A stretch of DNA of 64,000 nt from Brachybacterium equifaecis (GTDB taxonomy: Bacteria; Actinomycetota; Actinomycetes; Actinomycetales; Dermabacteraceae). The stretch spans positions 1-64,000 of the forward strand of contig NZ_JAKNCJ010000008.1 in assembly GCF_023509525.1 (NCBI RefSeq), given 5' to 3'. Shown here in pieces: positions 37,037-44,710 of the stretch. The number at the start of each line of letters is the position of its first letter. The first letter of the stretch is position 1. Below the pieces are notes generated by a model that was not told the origin of the DNA, searched no databases, and worked only from the letters and a program-made list of their open reading frames with translations. A program made the position numbers and the translations under genes.

Positions 37037-37044
37037 GCCCGGCC

Positions 37045-37902
37045 ATGCGGCGCTTCGCGGTGATCGGCTCCCCGATCGGCCATTCGCTCTCGCCGGTCCT
37101 CCACTCAGCCGCCTATCGGGCGCTGGGGATCGAGGATGCGCACTACGGGCGCATCGAGGTCCCTGCGGGCGCTCTGGCGGACTTCCTCGGCTCTGCGCAG
37201 GCGCGCGAGCTCGAGGGTCTCAGCGTGACGATGCCCGGCAAGCCGGAGGCCTTCGCCCTCGCCTCGGCGCATGATGCGATCTCGGATGCCCTGGAGGTCT
37301 CCAACACCCTGCTGCGCAGGCCCGACGGCTCCTGGAGGGCCGAGAACCACGATGTGCACGGCATCGCGGCCGCTCTCGCCGATCACGGCGCGAGCGCCGT
37401 GGCCGTCATCGGGGTGCTCGGCTCGGGGGCGACCGCAGCGTCGGCCCTCGCTGCCGGGGCCCGGATGGGCGCCGCCCGAGCGCTGGTGAGCGCCCGCGAT
37501 CCGCAGCGGGCGCAGGGGCTCGTGGAGCTGGGGCAGCGGCTGTCCGTGGCTGTGGATCTCGTCCCGTGGGAGCGCAGCGACGAGGTCCTCGAGGCTGACG
37601 CGGTGGTCAGCGCGCTCTCCCTGCCCGGCGCCGAGGCCGTCGCGAGCGCGTGGGCGGGACCCAGTCTGCCCGCGGAGCTGCCGGTGCTGCTCGATGCGCT
37701 CTACGATCCCTGGCCGCCCCCGCTGGCAGCCCTGCTCGCGCAGTGCGGCGCAGAGGTCGCCAGCGGCCTGGAGATGCTGGTGCATCAGGCCGACATGCAG
37801 CTGCGCTCCATGCTCGGGATCGCCGAGGCGCCCCGCGAGGCGATGCTCGCCGCCGCGCGCGCGGAGCTCAGGGGACGCGCGTCTGCTCGGACCACGGGCT
37901 GA
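37045..37902 (+). CDS. aroE: shikimate dehydrogenase
   Basis: Reduces 3-dehydroshikimate with NADPH, 285 residues. The substrate-binding GHSLSPVLHSAAY, catalytic lysine in VTMPGKPEAF, the Asp in ENHDVHGI (usually NTD), the nucleotide-binding GVLGSGATAASAL (slightly unusual, since GGGxxA is typical) and the C-terminal GLEMLVHQADMQLRSM are seen. ATG at 37045, 8 nt after mltG. Its last 35 nt overlap the 3' end of the convergent thioesterase gene. It is an orthodox but divergent AroE; a quinate/shikimate-type activity cannot be excluded. Confidence 0.88.
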   Translation: MRRFAVIGSPIGHSLSPVLHSAAYRALGIEDAHYGRIEVPAGALADFLGSAQARELEGLSVTMPGKPEAFALASAHDAISDALEVSNTLLRRPDGSWRAENHDVHGIAAALADHGASAVAVIGVLGSGATAASALAAGARMGAARALVSARDPQRAQGLVELGQRLSVAVDLVPWERSDEVLEADAVVSALSLPGAEAVASAWAGPSLPAELPVLLDALYDPWPPPLAALLAQCGAEVASGLEMLVHQADMQLRSMLGIAEAPREAMLAAARAELRGRASARTTG

Positions 37903-38383
37903 CCCACTCGGGCAGATCCGGCACGCGGGGCTCGCCTCCGAGCGCCTCCATCACGTCGCTGACGGCGACCGACCCGCCCTCGCGCCGCAGGAACCGCGCG
38001 CGCACGACCGCCTGGGCGACGATCGCCTCGCCCCGCACGAACGTCTGCTCCATGTAGATCCAGCGCTCATCCATCCCGAGCACCCGGGTGCGCAGCTCGA
38101 ACCGCTGACCGAGAGTGAGGGAGCTGCGGTAGGTGATGGTCTGACCGGCGACCACCGGGTACCAGCCCTGCTCCGTGATGGTGTCCCAGAACCCCGAGCG
38201 CAGCATCAGGTCCATCCGGCCCAGATCCATGATCGCCAGATACTTCGAGTTGTTCATGTGGCGCAGGTAGTCCAGGTCCGTCGGCGCGACGCGGAACGGG
38301 GTCACCGCCGTGTCCCAGATGGACAGCGGCTCGCGCCTGCGCACCGAGAAGAGGAGCAGGGCGAGGCGGAGCAGGAGATTCAC
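37868..38383 (-). CDS. hotdog-fold acyl-CoA thioesterase
   Basis: A 171-residue thioesterase-superfamily protein (4HBT type). After a hydrophobic N-terminus (NLLLRLALLLF) it has VAPTDLDYLRHMNNSKYLAIMD, where Asp and Asn/His form the 4HBT active-site pattern, and RVLGMDERWIYMEQTFVRGE, the central strand. The GTG start at 38383 follows GGAGGA. It is convergent with aroE and their coding ends overlap by 35 nt. The substrate is unknown; the family includes YbgC-like and medium-chain enzymes. Confidence 0.8.
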   Translation of the reverse strand: MNLLLRLALLLFSVRRREPLSIWDTAVTPFRVAPTDLDYLRHMNNSKYLAIMDLGRMDLMLRSGFWDTITEQGWYPVVAGQTITYRSSLTLGQRFELRTRVLGMDERWIYMEQTFVRGEAIVAQAVVRARFLRREGGSVAVSDVMEALGGEPRVPDLPEWVSPWSEQTRVP

Positions 38384-38648
38384 GGGGTTCCTCCGGGGCG
38401 TTGGGGGCGTGGGGGCGATGGCGGCGCGGGCAGCGCCCGGCCGCTGTCCATCCTTCCTGCTCCGGCGACCCCGGCCGGACGCATCCGGAGCCTGGGACGC
38501 AGCGGCCGGGGCGCGGGGAGAGCGCGCGGACGGCTGCGGGTGCAGATGCCGGTGCTGATCGCATGGCAGAATCCGGCGCATCACCGAAGACTGCGGAGCG
38601 CCACCGAGTCGACGCTCCGGCTGAGCGCCCGCCCGTGGAGGAGGCTCC

Positions 38649-40094
38649 GTGCGCACCGATCATCTGCACAGGATCTGGTCACTGCTCCTGGTCCTCGCGC
38701 TCGCTGCCCTGCTCCCTGTCGCGCTGCACCCCGTCGCCGCACTGGCAGAAAGACCGCTCACCCGCGAGAGCCTTGTGCTGGACGAGGCCGGAGTGATCGA
38801 CGATGCCCAGATCATCAACCGGATCTCGGCTCTGCCGCGGCCGGAGGCCGGACCTGCGGACCTGCAGATCGCCGTTCTGGTGTCGGACGATCTCGATGCC
38901 TCCGACTACGACGCCTCGGTCGCGCAGCACGTTCGAGAGCGCGCGAACCCCGAGGTGGTCTCCGCTGTGAGCGGCGATCTCGCGCCGCACACGCTCCTGA
39001 TCGTGCTGAGCCCCGAGCTGCGGAAGGTCGGCGCGTATGCCTCGGAGGATCTCGGGCTGAGGCGCGAGCAGAAGGACGCCGTGACGGGTGCGATGAAGCC
39101 GGCTGCCCGAGACGCCCGCTGGAGCGACGCCGTCGTCGCCGGTGCCCAAGCCTATGTCGCGCACGACGGCGCCGACGGGAGCGGCGCCTGGGCGCGGCTC
39201 GCCCCTCATCTGCCCTGGGTCCTCGCAGCGGCCGGGATCGCCGTCGCCGCCGGGATCGCCGCGGTGATCCTGCGCCGGCGTGCTCCTGAATCCCCGGGCA
39301 GGGCGGAGAGGCGGCGCAGGCGGTACGACGCGACCACGGAGCGCCTGCTGGCCAGGTTCCCCGACAGCATCAGCGCCGCCGCGGCCGATCGTGCGCTGGC
39401 GCCCTACAGGGGCTTCCCGCGCGAGACGTTCGCACCCCAGCGCGAGGGCCATCTCGAATCGGTGGCGGAGCTCGCCGGCGGGCGGACGCCGACGGCTCAG
39501 GAGGTGCGAGACAGGGACCTCATCGCCCTGCTGCAGGGCGGCGACCTCACGGCCTTCGAGGATGACCTCCAGTACGCGCGGCAGATGAGTCCCGAGATGC
39601 GGGACCGCTGGGAGACCGGGAACGGTCGCGCCCAGTTCGAGGAGCAGGCGGAGGAGGCCGAAGCAGGCTGGAGTTCGATCCCGGTGGACCTGCGGGAAGG
39701 GATCGTGCTCGAGGTGGAGCCGCACCGCCGCGGAGTCGACGCGGCGGTCCAGGCTGTGCGGGACGGGCGCATGCCGCCGCTGAAGGGCGAGCGGCTCATC
39801 CGGCATCACCCGAAGCAGCTGCGCGAGCAGACCGAGAAGGCGGGCAGGCTCGTCGGCGCAGCGGCTCGCAAGCAGGGACTGAAGCAGAAGGACATCCGCT
39901 CATGGAGCGCGTTCACGAGCCCGTCGCGCTCCGCGTACAGCTCTTCCGACTTCCAGAGCGGGATCCTGGGGGCCTCGATGCTCCACACACTGAACCCCAG
40001 CAGCTCCGGATCCGGATCCGGCTCGGACAGCTCCAGCAGCTTCTCGGCGGATTCCAGCCCCTCGAGCTTCTCCGGCGGCTCCGACTCCTTCTGA
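38649..40094 (+). CDS. secreted/membrane TPM-like protein with Ser-rich tail
   Basis: A 481-residue protein with a signal peptide (residues 1-33, WSLLLVLALAALLPVALHP), an external TPM-like domain (LVLDEAGVIDDAQIINRISALP, IAVLVSDDLDASDYD, ASEDLGLRREQKDA), one transmembrane helix (~183-203, LPWVLAAAGIAVAAGIAAVIL), and a long charged cytoplasmic region. The last 40 residues are Ser/Gly/Phe-rich (SGSGSDSSSSFSADSS), as in other TPM proteins. TPM proteins were linked to photosystem II repair in plants; in actinobacteria the role is unknown. GTG 38649 follows GGAGGAGG. Confidence 0.7.
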   Translation: MRTDHLHRIWSLLLVLALAALLPVALHPVAALAERPLTRESLVLDEAGVIDDAQIINRISALPRPEAGPADLQIAVLVSDDLDASDYDASVAQHVRERANPEVVSAVSGDLAPHTLLIVLSPELRKVGAYASEDLGLRREQKDAVTGAMKPAARDARWSDAVVAGAQAYVAHDGADGSGAWARLAPHLPWVLAAAGIAVAAGIAAVILRRRAPESPGRAERRRRRYDATTERLLARFPDSISAAAADRALAPYRGFPRETFAPQREGHLESVAELAGGRTPTAQEVRDRDLIALLQGGDLTAFEDDLQYARQMSPEMRDRWETGNGRAQFEEQAEEAEAGWSSIPVDLREGIVLEVEPHRRGVDAAVQAVRDGRMPPLKGERLIRHHPKQLREQTEKAGRLVGAAARKQGLKQKDIRSWSAFTSPSRSAYSSSDFQSGILGASMLHTLNPSSSGSGSGSDSSSSFSADSSPSSFSGGSDSF

Positions 40095-40140
40095 GCCTCC
40101 AGCGGAGGCTGCGAGAGCGGAGAGGGGCCGAGAACAGAGA

Positions 40141-40173
40141 GGACCGCCCCGGCGCTCAGCGCCGGGGCGGTCC
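40141..40173. terminator. bidirectional hairpin between TPM-like gene and tRNA-Leu
   Basis: GGACCGCCCCGGCGC pairs with GCGCCGGGGCGGTCC with a 3-nt loop. It can end both the TPM-like mRNA and the tRNA transcript. Confidence 0.85.
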
Positions 40174-40176
40174 TCG

Positions 40177-40265
40177 TGGTGTCCGAAGGGGGACTTGAAC
40201 CCCCACGCCCTAATACGGGCACTAGCACCTCAAGCTAGCGCGTCTACCAATTCCGCCATCCGGAC
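40177..40265 (-). tRNA. tRNA-Leu (anticodon GAG)
   Basis: The cloverleaf on the minus strand starts GTCCGGATGGCGGAATTGG and ends GGGGTTCAAGTCCCC, then TTCGGAC-A-CCA, so the CCA end is encoded. The acceptor stem GTCCGGA/TTCGGAC pairs with one G-T. The anticodon loop CTTGAGGT gives GAG, reading CUC and CUU. The long variable arm (TGCCCGTATTAGGGCG) is the class II type expected for leucine. A single-copy tRNA with no neighbour. Confidence 0.97.
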
Positions 40266-40292
40266 AGGATGGTCGCCGAAGCAACGAGAAGA

Positions 40293-40298
40293 ACTCTA
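40293..40298 (-). promoter_or_regulatory. possible -10 box of tRNA-Leu
   Basis: TAGAGT on the minus strand, 27 nt before the mature 5' end, so a short precursor leader would be made. The -35 at 17 nt (CTGTTC) is weak. Confidence 0.35.
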
Positions 40299-40448
40299 GC
40301 ACGGCTGAACAGGCCGAACAGCGCCGAGAGGGGCCCTGCGGGGAGTTCGTGAACAGAGTCACGCCGCGCTCCGCTCCGCGGCGCGCCGTCCGCCCGTCCC
40401 GCAGCGGCGAGGCGCTGGTGGGATCCTCGCGGTGGAAGGATGTCAGGC

Positions 40449-41006
40449 ATGGTCCACGTCTTCTTCCACGAGCCGCGCATCGCCGGCAACACCGGCAGCG
40501 CGATCCGCCTCTCCGCCGTCACCGGTTCGCCCCTGCATCTCATCGAGCCGCTCGGCTTCGACCTGGAGGACTCCAAGCTGCGCCGTGCGGGACTGGACTA
40601 TCACGACCTCGCCACCACGACCGTGCACCCCGATCTCGAGCACGCGCTCGGGACGCTGCCGAGCTCCCGGGTCTTCGCGTTCACCTCCCGCACCGACATC
40701 TCCTTCGCCGACATCGGGTACCGCGAGGACGACATCCTGCTCTTCGGCGCGGAGCCGACGGGGCTCCCCCAGGAGGTCATGGAGCATCCGCGCATCACCG
40801 CGCTCGTGCGCATCCCGATGCTGCCCGCCCGCCGCTCCCTGAACCTCGCCGCCGCCGCCTCCATCGCGGTGTACGAGGCATGGCGCCAGCAGGGATACGC
40901 GGGAGCCGCGATCGATACCGCCGACGGCGCGATTCCGCCCCAGAGCGACGAGACCGCCGCGAGCGCACCCCCGGCAGGGCCGGAGGCCGGCGGGGTGCTC
41001 AGCTGA
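40449..41006 (+). CDS. trmL: tRNA (cytidine/uridine-34-2'-O)-methyltransferase
   Basis: A SPOUT-class methyltransferase of 185 residues that methylates the wobble ribose of certain tRNA-Leu. It starts FHEPRIAGNTGSAIRLSAVTG, followed by LEDSKLRRAGLDYHDL; the trefoil-knot SAM site is in LLFGAEPTGLPQEV and IPMLPARRSLNLAAAASIAVYE. ATG 40449 is chosen over 40440 because GGAAGGA ends 8 nt before it. It lies next to tRNA-Leu, perhaps by chance, since the known targets are the CAA and UAA isoacceptors. The C-terminal 30 residues are a disordered Ala/Pro/Gly-rich extension that overlaps the convergent peptidase by 8 nt. Confidence 0.9.
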   Translation: MVHVFFHEPRIAGNTGSAIRLSAVTGSPLHLIEPLGFDLEDSKLRRAGLDYHDLATTTVHPDLEHALGTLPSSRVFAFTSRTDISFADIGYREDDILLFGAEPTGLPQEVMEHPRITALVRIPMLPARRSLNLAAAASIAVYEAWRQQGYAGAAIDTADGAIPPQSDETAASAPPAGPEAGGVLS

Positions 41007-41526
41007 GACCGAGCGCGCTCTCCACGAACGGAGCGAAGAGCAGGCCGAGGTAGGGCCCTGCCAGCAGCACGGGGCCGAACGCGAACCGGGTCGCCCCCGA
41101 ACGGGTCGCAAGCAGCACGGCGATCCCTGCCGCGCCCCCGAGCAGAGCGATGCCGAGCGCGGCGGCGAGCAGGGCCGTCGGCCCGCAGGCCGCCGCGAGG
41201 AGAGCGACGGCGGGAGCCGCCTTCGCATCGCCCATCCCGATCACCTGCGGGGCGAGCAGCGCGAGGGCGATGCCCCCGGCCGCGCACAGCACAGCGACCA
41301 CCACGGCGAACCGCAGGTGCGTCCTCGCCCCGGGGTCCGCGGCGCCCGCGATCAGGAGCGTCGCGACTGCGCACAGGGTCATCGCGGCGACGAGGCGGTT
41401 CGGCAGCCGGTGCTCGCGCAGGTCGACGGCGCTGAGCACGAGAGCGAAGGGCAGATGCGCCAGCAGCGGAAGCCAGACCAGGGGAGAAGCGGGGAGCACG
41501 CGCTCATTCCAGCAGAAAATGGGCAC
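40999..41526 (-). CDS. short prepilin peptidase (A24 family)
   Basis: A 175-residue membrane aspartyl protease. The two catalytic aspartates are in SAVDLREHRLPNRL (~residue 36) and GMGDAKAAPA (~98), the latter being the GxGD motif. Six hydrophobic segments are likely. It lacks the N-terminal methylase domain of PilD and so resembles TadV/CpaA-type or minimal TFPP enzymes. The GTG at 41526 has no strong SD; a GTG at 41499 is an alternative start. There is no pilus (tad, pil) or pseudopilin gene nearby, so the substrate is not evident. Confidence 0.82.
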   Translation of the reverse strand: MPIFCWNERVLPASPLVWLPLLAHLPFALVLSAVDLREHRLPNRLVAAMTLCAVATLLIAGAADPGARTHLRFAVVVAVLCAAGGIALALLAPQVIGMGDAKAAPAVALLAAACGPTALLAAALGIALLGGAAGIAVLLATRSGATRFAFGPVLLAGPYLGLLFAPFVESALGLS

Positions 41527-41644
41527 GCCCGCACGAGATGCGCCGATGCTGTGGACGGAGGGCCTCGCACGCAGCCGGCGCCCGACCGAAGCGATCGTCG
41601 CCGCTGGAGGTCAGAAGCCGTTGGAGGTCAGGAGCCGCTGGGGA

Positions 41645-41938
41645 TCAGGAGACGTTCTCCTGCAGGGTCGAGCGCATGCGGATGATGCGCCGGCGCATCC
41701 ACACCAGCCTGCCGCCTCCGTGGAACAGCCGGGTGCGCACGAGATCCCAGCGCCCGTACTCCGACTCCGCTGTCAGAGCCTTGCGCGCGCTGCCGATCGA
41801 GACGCCGCGCGGGATCGAGAGGACCTGGAACTCGTAGTCCTCGGCGCTGCGGCCCGATTCGAGCGGCAGATCCCGGAGCATCTGCGGGCTGCTGAGCGGC
41901 ATGCGGCGGAACAGAGGCGCCTCGGGGGTGCGTGGCAC
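41645..41938 (-). CDS. DUF5703 protein
   Basis: A 97-residue protein whose core DYEFQVLSIPRGVSIGSARKALTAESEYGRWDLVRTRLF and WMRRRIIRM fit the DUF5703 family, common in actinobacteria and of unknown function. GTG 41938 follows AAGGAGGA. In this family the gene usually stands next to the acidic protein encoded divergently 68 nt away, as here. It is basic overall (many Arg), whereas the neighbour is strongly acidic; an interaction is conceivable but not shown. Confidence 0.8.
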   Translation of the reverse strand: MPRTPEAPLFRRMPLSSPQMLRDLPLESGRSAEDYEFQVLSIPRGVSIGSARKALTAESEYGRWDLVRTRLFHGGGRLVWMRRRIIRMRSTLQENVS

Positions 41939-41994
41939 GCGCTTCCTCCTTCAGATCTTCGGTGCGGGGCTGTCCATTGTGCGCTCGCACGGGG

Positions 41995-42000
41995 TACGGT
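41995..42000 (+). promoter_or_regulatory. -10 box for the acidic-protein gene
   Basis: TACGGT ends 6 nt before ATG 42007. Confidence 0.45.
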
Positions 42001-42006
42001 CCCTGC

Positions 42007-42315
42007 ATGAACACGGATCCGCGCTCCGCCCTCGCCTCCTTCATCTCCGCCCTCGAACGCCACTACGAAGCCGCCGCCTCCTCGCGCGGCGACGACGATC
42101 CGAATCTCGATGCCGCCACCGACCAGCTGACCACCGCGTTCGACGCCTACGACGACGCTCTGTTCGACGCCTACGACATCGCGACCCCCCTCGTCGTCTT
42201 CGACGGCGACGAAGACGATGATGATGACGACGACGATGACTACGACGACTTCGACGATCTCGACGACGAGGACGATGACGTGGAGGACGACGAGGATCTC
42301 GACGACGAGTCCTGA
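42007..42315 (+). CDS. Asp/Glu-rich small protein
   Basis: A 102-residue protein. Residues 1-60 form a helical domain (ALASFISALERHYEAAASS, ATDQLTTAFDAYDDALFDAYD); the last ~35 residues are almost only Asp and Glu with some Tyr, Phe and Leu, including a run of nine Asp. Related proteins are often labelled primosomal protein or DNA primase in databases, which I regard as unsupported. The tail could bind metal ions or mimic nucleic acid. No SD; leaderless start. The tail is coded almost only by GAC/GAT/GAG, giving it unusual base composition. Confidence 0.7.
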   Translation: MNTDPRSALASFISALERHYEAAASSRGDDDPNLDAATDQLTTAFDAYDDALFDAYDIATPLVVFDGDEDDDDDDDDDYDDFDDLDDEDDDVEDDEDLDDES

Positions 42316-42447
42316 TCCGCACGAGATCTTCACCCCCGCAGCGCACGCGGCGTCCGGCCAACGGCCGGGCGCCGCGTACTGTGTGGTCGTCGCACGGCCC
42401 ACCCGCCCGGCCGATCCCACCTGCATCTCATCCCGACTGGAGCCAGA

Positions 42448-43320
42448 GTGTCCTTCCTCGACGCCATCATCCTCGGAATCGTCCAGGGGCTCACCGAGTT
42501 CCTGCCGATCTCCTCGAGCGCCCATCTGCGAGTCATCGGCGAGCTCCTCATGCCGGGGCGCGACCCCGGTGCGGCGTTCACCGCGATCATCCAGCTGGGC
42601 ACCGAGACCGCCGTCCTGATCTACTTCTGGAAGGACATCACCCGGATCATCGGCCGCTGGTTCCGGGCTCTCGCGGGCAGGGTCCCCCAGTCCGATCCCG
42701 ATGTGCGCATGGGCTGGCTCGTGATCCTCGGGTCGATCCCGATCGGCGTCCTGGGCCTTCTGTTCGAGTCGCAGATCGACCACACCCTGCGCAACCTGTA
42801 CATCACCGCGACGATGCTGATCGTCTTCGGCATCCTGCTAGGTCTCGCGGACCGCTTCGGCCGCCAGACCAAGGAGCTGAAGGAGCTGAGCTGGCGCGAC
42901 GGCATCCTGTTCGGCCTCGCGCAGGCTCTCGCGCTGATCCCCGGCGTCTCCCGCTCCGGCGGGACGATCACGGCGGGGCTCGCCATGGGCTACACGCGCC
43001 AGGCCGCGGCGCGCTACGCCTTCCTCCTCGCCGTGCCCGCCGTCTTCGCCTCGGGCCTCTACAAGGCCGCTGAGGAGATCCCGCCCCTGCTGAGCAGCGA
43101 GGGCCGCGCAGCGGCGGCTGCAGCGGGGGAGCCCTCCCTCGCAGCGATCATCGTCGCCACCCTCGTCGCGTTCGCGATCGGCTACGCGGTGATCGTCTGG
43201 TTCATGCGCCTGATCGAGAACCGCTCCTACCGCGGCTTCGTGATCTACCGCATCCTCGCGGGCGTCGCACTGCTGGGCCTGCTCATCAGCGGCGTGCTGG
43301 ATCCCCTCGCGGGGGCCTGA
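42448..43320 (+). CDS. uppP: undecaprenyl-diphosphatase UppP/BacA
   Basis: Recycles the lipid carrier of peptidoglycan synthesis by dephosphorylating undecaprenyl diphosphate on the outer face of the membrane; over-expression gives bacitracin resistance. The 290-residue protein has about eight transmembrane helices. Both active-site regions are present: [16 protein letters not shown] and [17 protein letters not shown]. The start is GTG 42448, with TGGAG about 6 nt upstream. A terminator hairpin follows at once, so the gene is probably transcribed alone. Confidence 0.96.
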   Translation: MSFLDAIILGIVQGLTEFLPISSSAHLRVIGELLMPGRDPGAAFTAIIQLGTETAVLIYFWKDITRIIGRWFRALAGRVPQSDPDVRMGWLVILGSIPIGVLGLLFESQIDHTLRNLYITATMLIVFGILLGLADRFGRQTKELKELSWRDGILFGLAQALALIPGVSRSGGTITAGLAMGYTRQAAARYAFLLAVPAVFASGLYKAAEEIPPLLSSEGRAAAAAAGEPSLAAIIVATLVAFAIGYAVIVWFMRLIENRSYRGFVIYRILAGVALLGLLISGVLDPLAGA

Positions 43321-43337
43321 GCACCCCCTCGCCCCAC

Positions 43338-43373
43338 GGGCGGCGCACCCGGCTCCGGCCAGGTGCGCCGCCC
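43338..43373 (+). terminator. uppP terminator
   Basis: Twelve-bp stem GGGCGGCGCACC/GGTGCGCCGCCC with a 12-nt loop, 17 nt after the stop. Confidence 0.75.
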
Positions 43374-43420
43374 TCTGCGTCCTCGCCGCAGCGTCCTGCC
43401 GTGCGCGCAGGCAGCGCCCG

Positions 43421-43426
43421 TATGAT
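43421..43426 (+). promoter_or_regulatory. -10 box for leaderless mshC
   Basis: TATGAT, the closest match to TATAAT here, ends 6 nt before GTG 43433. Confidence 0.6.
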
Positions 43427-43432
43427 GCGCTG

Positions 43433-44704
43433 GTGCGCTCCTGGACCTCGCCCCGAATCTCCCCGCTCCCCGCATCGCAGCAGCTGCCGCGACTGCACGA
43501 TTCGCGCACCGGGCAGGTGCGCGCGCTGGAGCCCCGCACCGAGGGGATCGTGCGCCTGTACGTCTGCGGCATCACCCCCTACGACGCGACCCACCTCGGT
43601 CACGCCGCGACCTACCACGCTGCCGATCTGATGCGGCGCGCGGTACGCGACGCCGGCTGGGACGTCGAGATCGCGCAGAACGTCACGGACGTGGACGACC
43701 CGCTGCTCGAGCGCGCCGCGCGCGACGGCATCCCCTGGCGCGACCTCGCCCAGCGCGAGAGCGACCTGTTCGCCGACGACATGGAGCACCTGCGCATCAT
43801 CGCCCCGGAGACCTACCTCAGCGTGAGCGAGGCGATGGAGCCGATCATCGGCATGGTCCACGAGCTGCGCGAGCGCGGCCGCGCCTACCAGGTCCCCACG
43901 CCCGATGCAGAAGGGGACGACTGGTACCACGACCTCTCGCAGGACGGCACTCTCGGCGACGTGTGCGGCTGGAGCGAGGAGCAGATGATGGAGGTCTTCG
44001 CCGATCGCGGCGGCGACCCCGACCGCGCCGGCAAGCGCGGCCGCTTCGATCCGCTCCTGTGGCGCGCAGAGCGCGAGGGCGAGCCCGCATGGGATGCCGG
44101 TGAGCTCGGCCGCGGCCGTCCCGGCTGGCACGTCGAGTGCGTGTGTATCTCCCGCGATGCCCTCGGCCTGCCGTTCGACATCCAGACCGGCGGGCGGGAC
44201 CTCGTCTTCCCCCACCACGACATGGGCCGCTCCCACGCCGCCGGGCTCGGCTCCGAGTTCGCCGGGATCTACCCGCACGCGGGAATGGTCGCCTACCAGG
44301 GGGAGAAGATGAGCAAGTCCCTGGGCAACCTCGTGTTCGTCTCCCGGCTCGTGGCGAGCGGGACCGACCCCATGGCGATCCGCCTCGTGCTCATGGCCCA
44401 TCACTACCGCAGCGACTGGGAGTGGACGGACGGCGAGCTCGAGAGCGCCGAGGCGCGACTGGCCGCCTACCGCGCCGCCGCGGCGACGGCCCCGCGCGAT
44501 GCCGACCTGGTCGAGGAGCTGCGCGCGGCCCTGCGCGAGGATCTCGACACGCCGCGCGCGCTCCGCGCTCTCGATGCGTGGGCGGACGGCGCCGCCTCCT
44601 CAGCCGGCGCCGACGCGGCGCGGCCTGCGCCGCAGGGCGCCCCTGACGATGTGTCCTCGGCCCTCGATGCGCTCTTCGGGATCGCGCTGACCCCGCAGGG
44701 CTGA
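43433..44704 (+). CDS. mshC: mycothiol ligase MshC (cysteine:GlcN-Ins ligase)
   Basis: Joins cysteine to glucosaminyl-inositol in mycothiol synthesis, the thiol buffer of actinobacteria. The 423-residue enzyme is a cysteinyl-tRNA synthetase paralogue: the zinc and HIGH-like region LYVCGITPYDATHLGHAATY (TPYDATHLGHA distinguishes MshC from CysS), WHVECVCISRDALG, FPHHDMGRSHAAG, and KMSKS as GEKMSKSLGN. The C-terminal anticodon-binding part of CysS is shortened, as in MshC. Its presence shows that the organism makes mycothiol. Start GTG, leaderless. Confidence 0.96.
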   Translation: MRSWTSPRISPLPASQQLPRLHDSRTGQVRALEPRTEGIVRLYVCGITPYDATHLGHAATYHAADLMRRAVRDAGWDVEIAQNVTDVDDPLLERAARDGIPWRDLAQRESDLFADDMEHLRIIAPETYLSVSEAMEPIIGMVHELRERGRAYQVPTPDAEGDDWYHDLSQDGTLGDVCGWSEEQMMEVFADRGGDPDRAGKRGRFDPLLWRAEREGEPAWDAGELGRGRPGWHVECVCISRDALGLPFDIQTGGRDLVFPHHDMGRSHAAGLGSEFAGIYPHAGMVAYQGEKMSKSLGNLVFVSRLVASGTDPMAIRLVLMAHHYRSDWEWTDGELESAEARLAAYRAAAATAPRDADLVEELRAALREDLDTPRALRALDAWADGAASSAGADAARPAPQGAPDDVSSALDALFGIALTPQG

Positions 44705-44710
44705 GCCCCC

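Noticed and set aside
41932-42006. Longer N-terminus of the Asp-rich protein
   Set aside because: The 25 extra codons cover the -10 box and have no ribosome site; ATG 42007 fits better.
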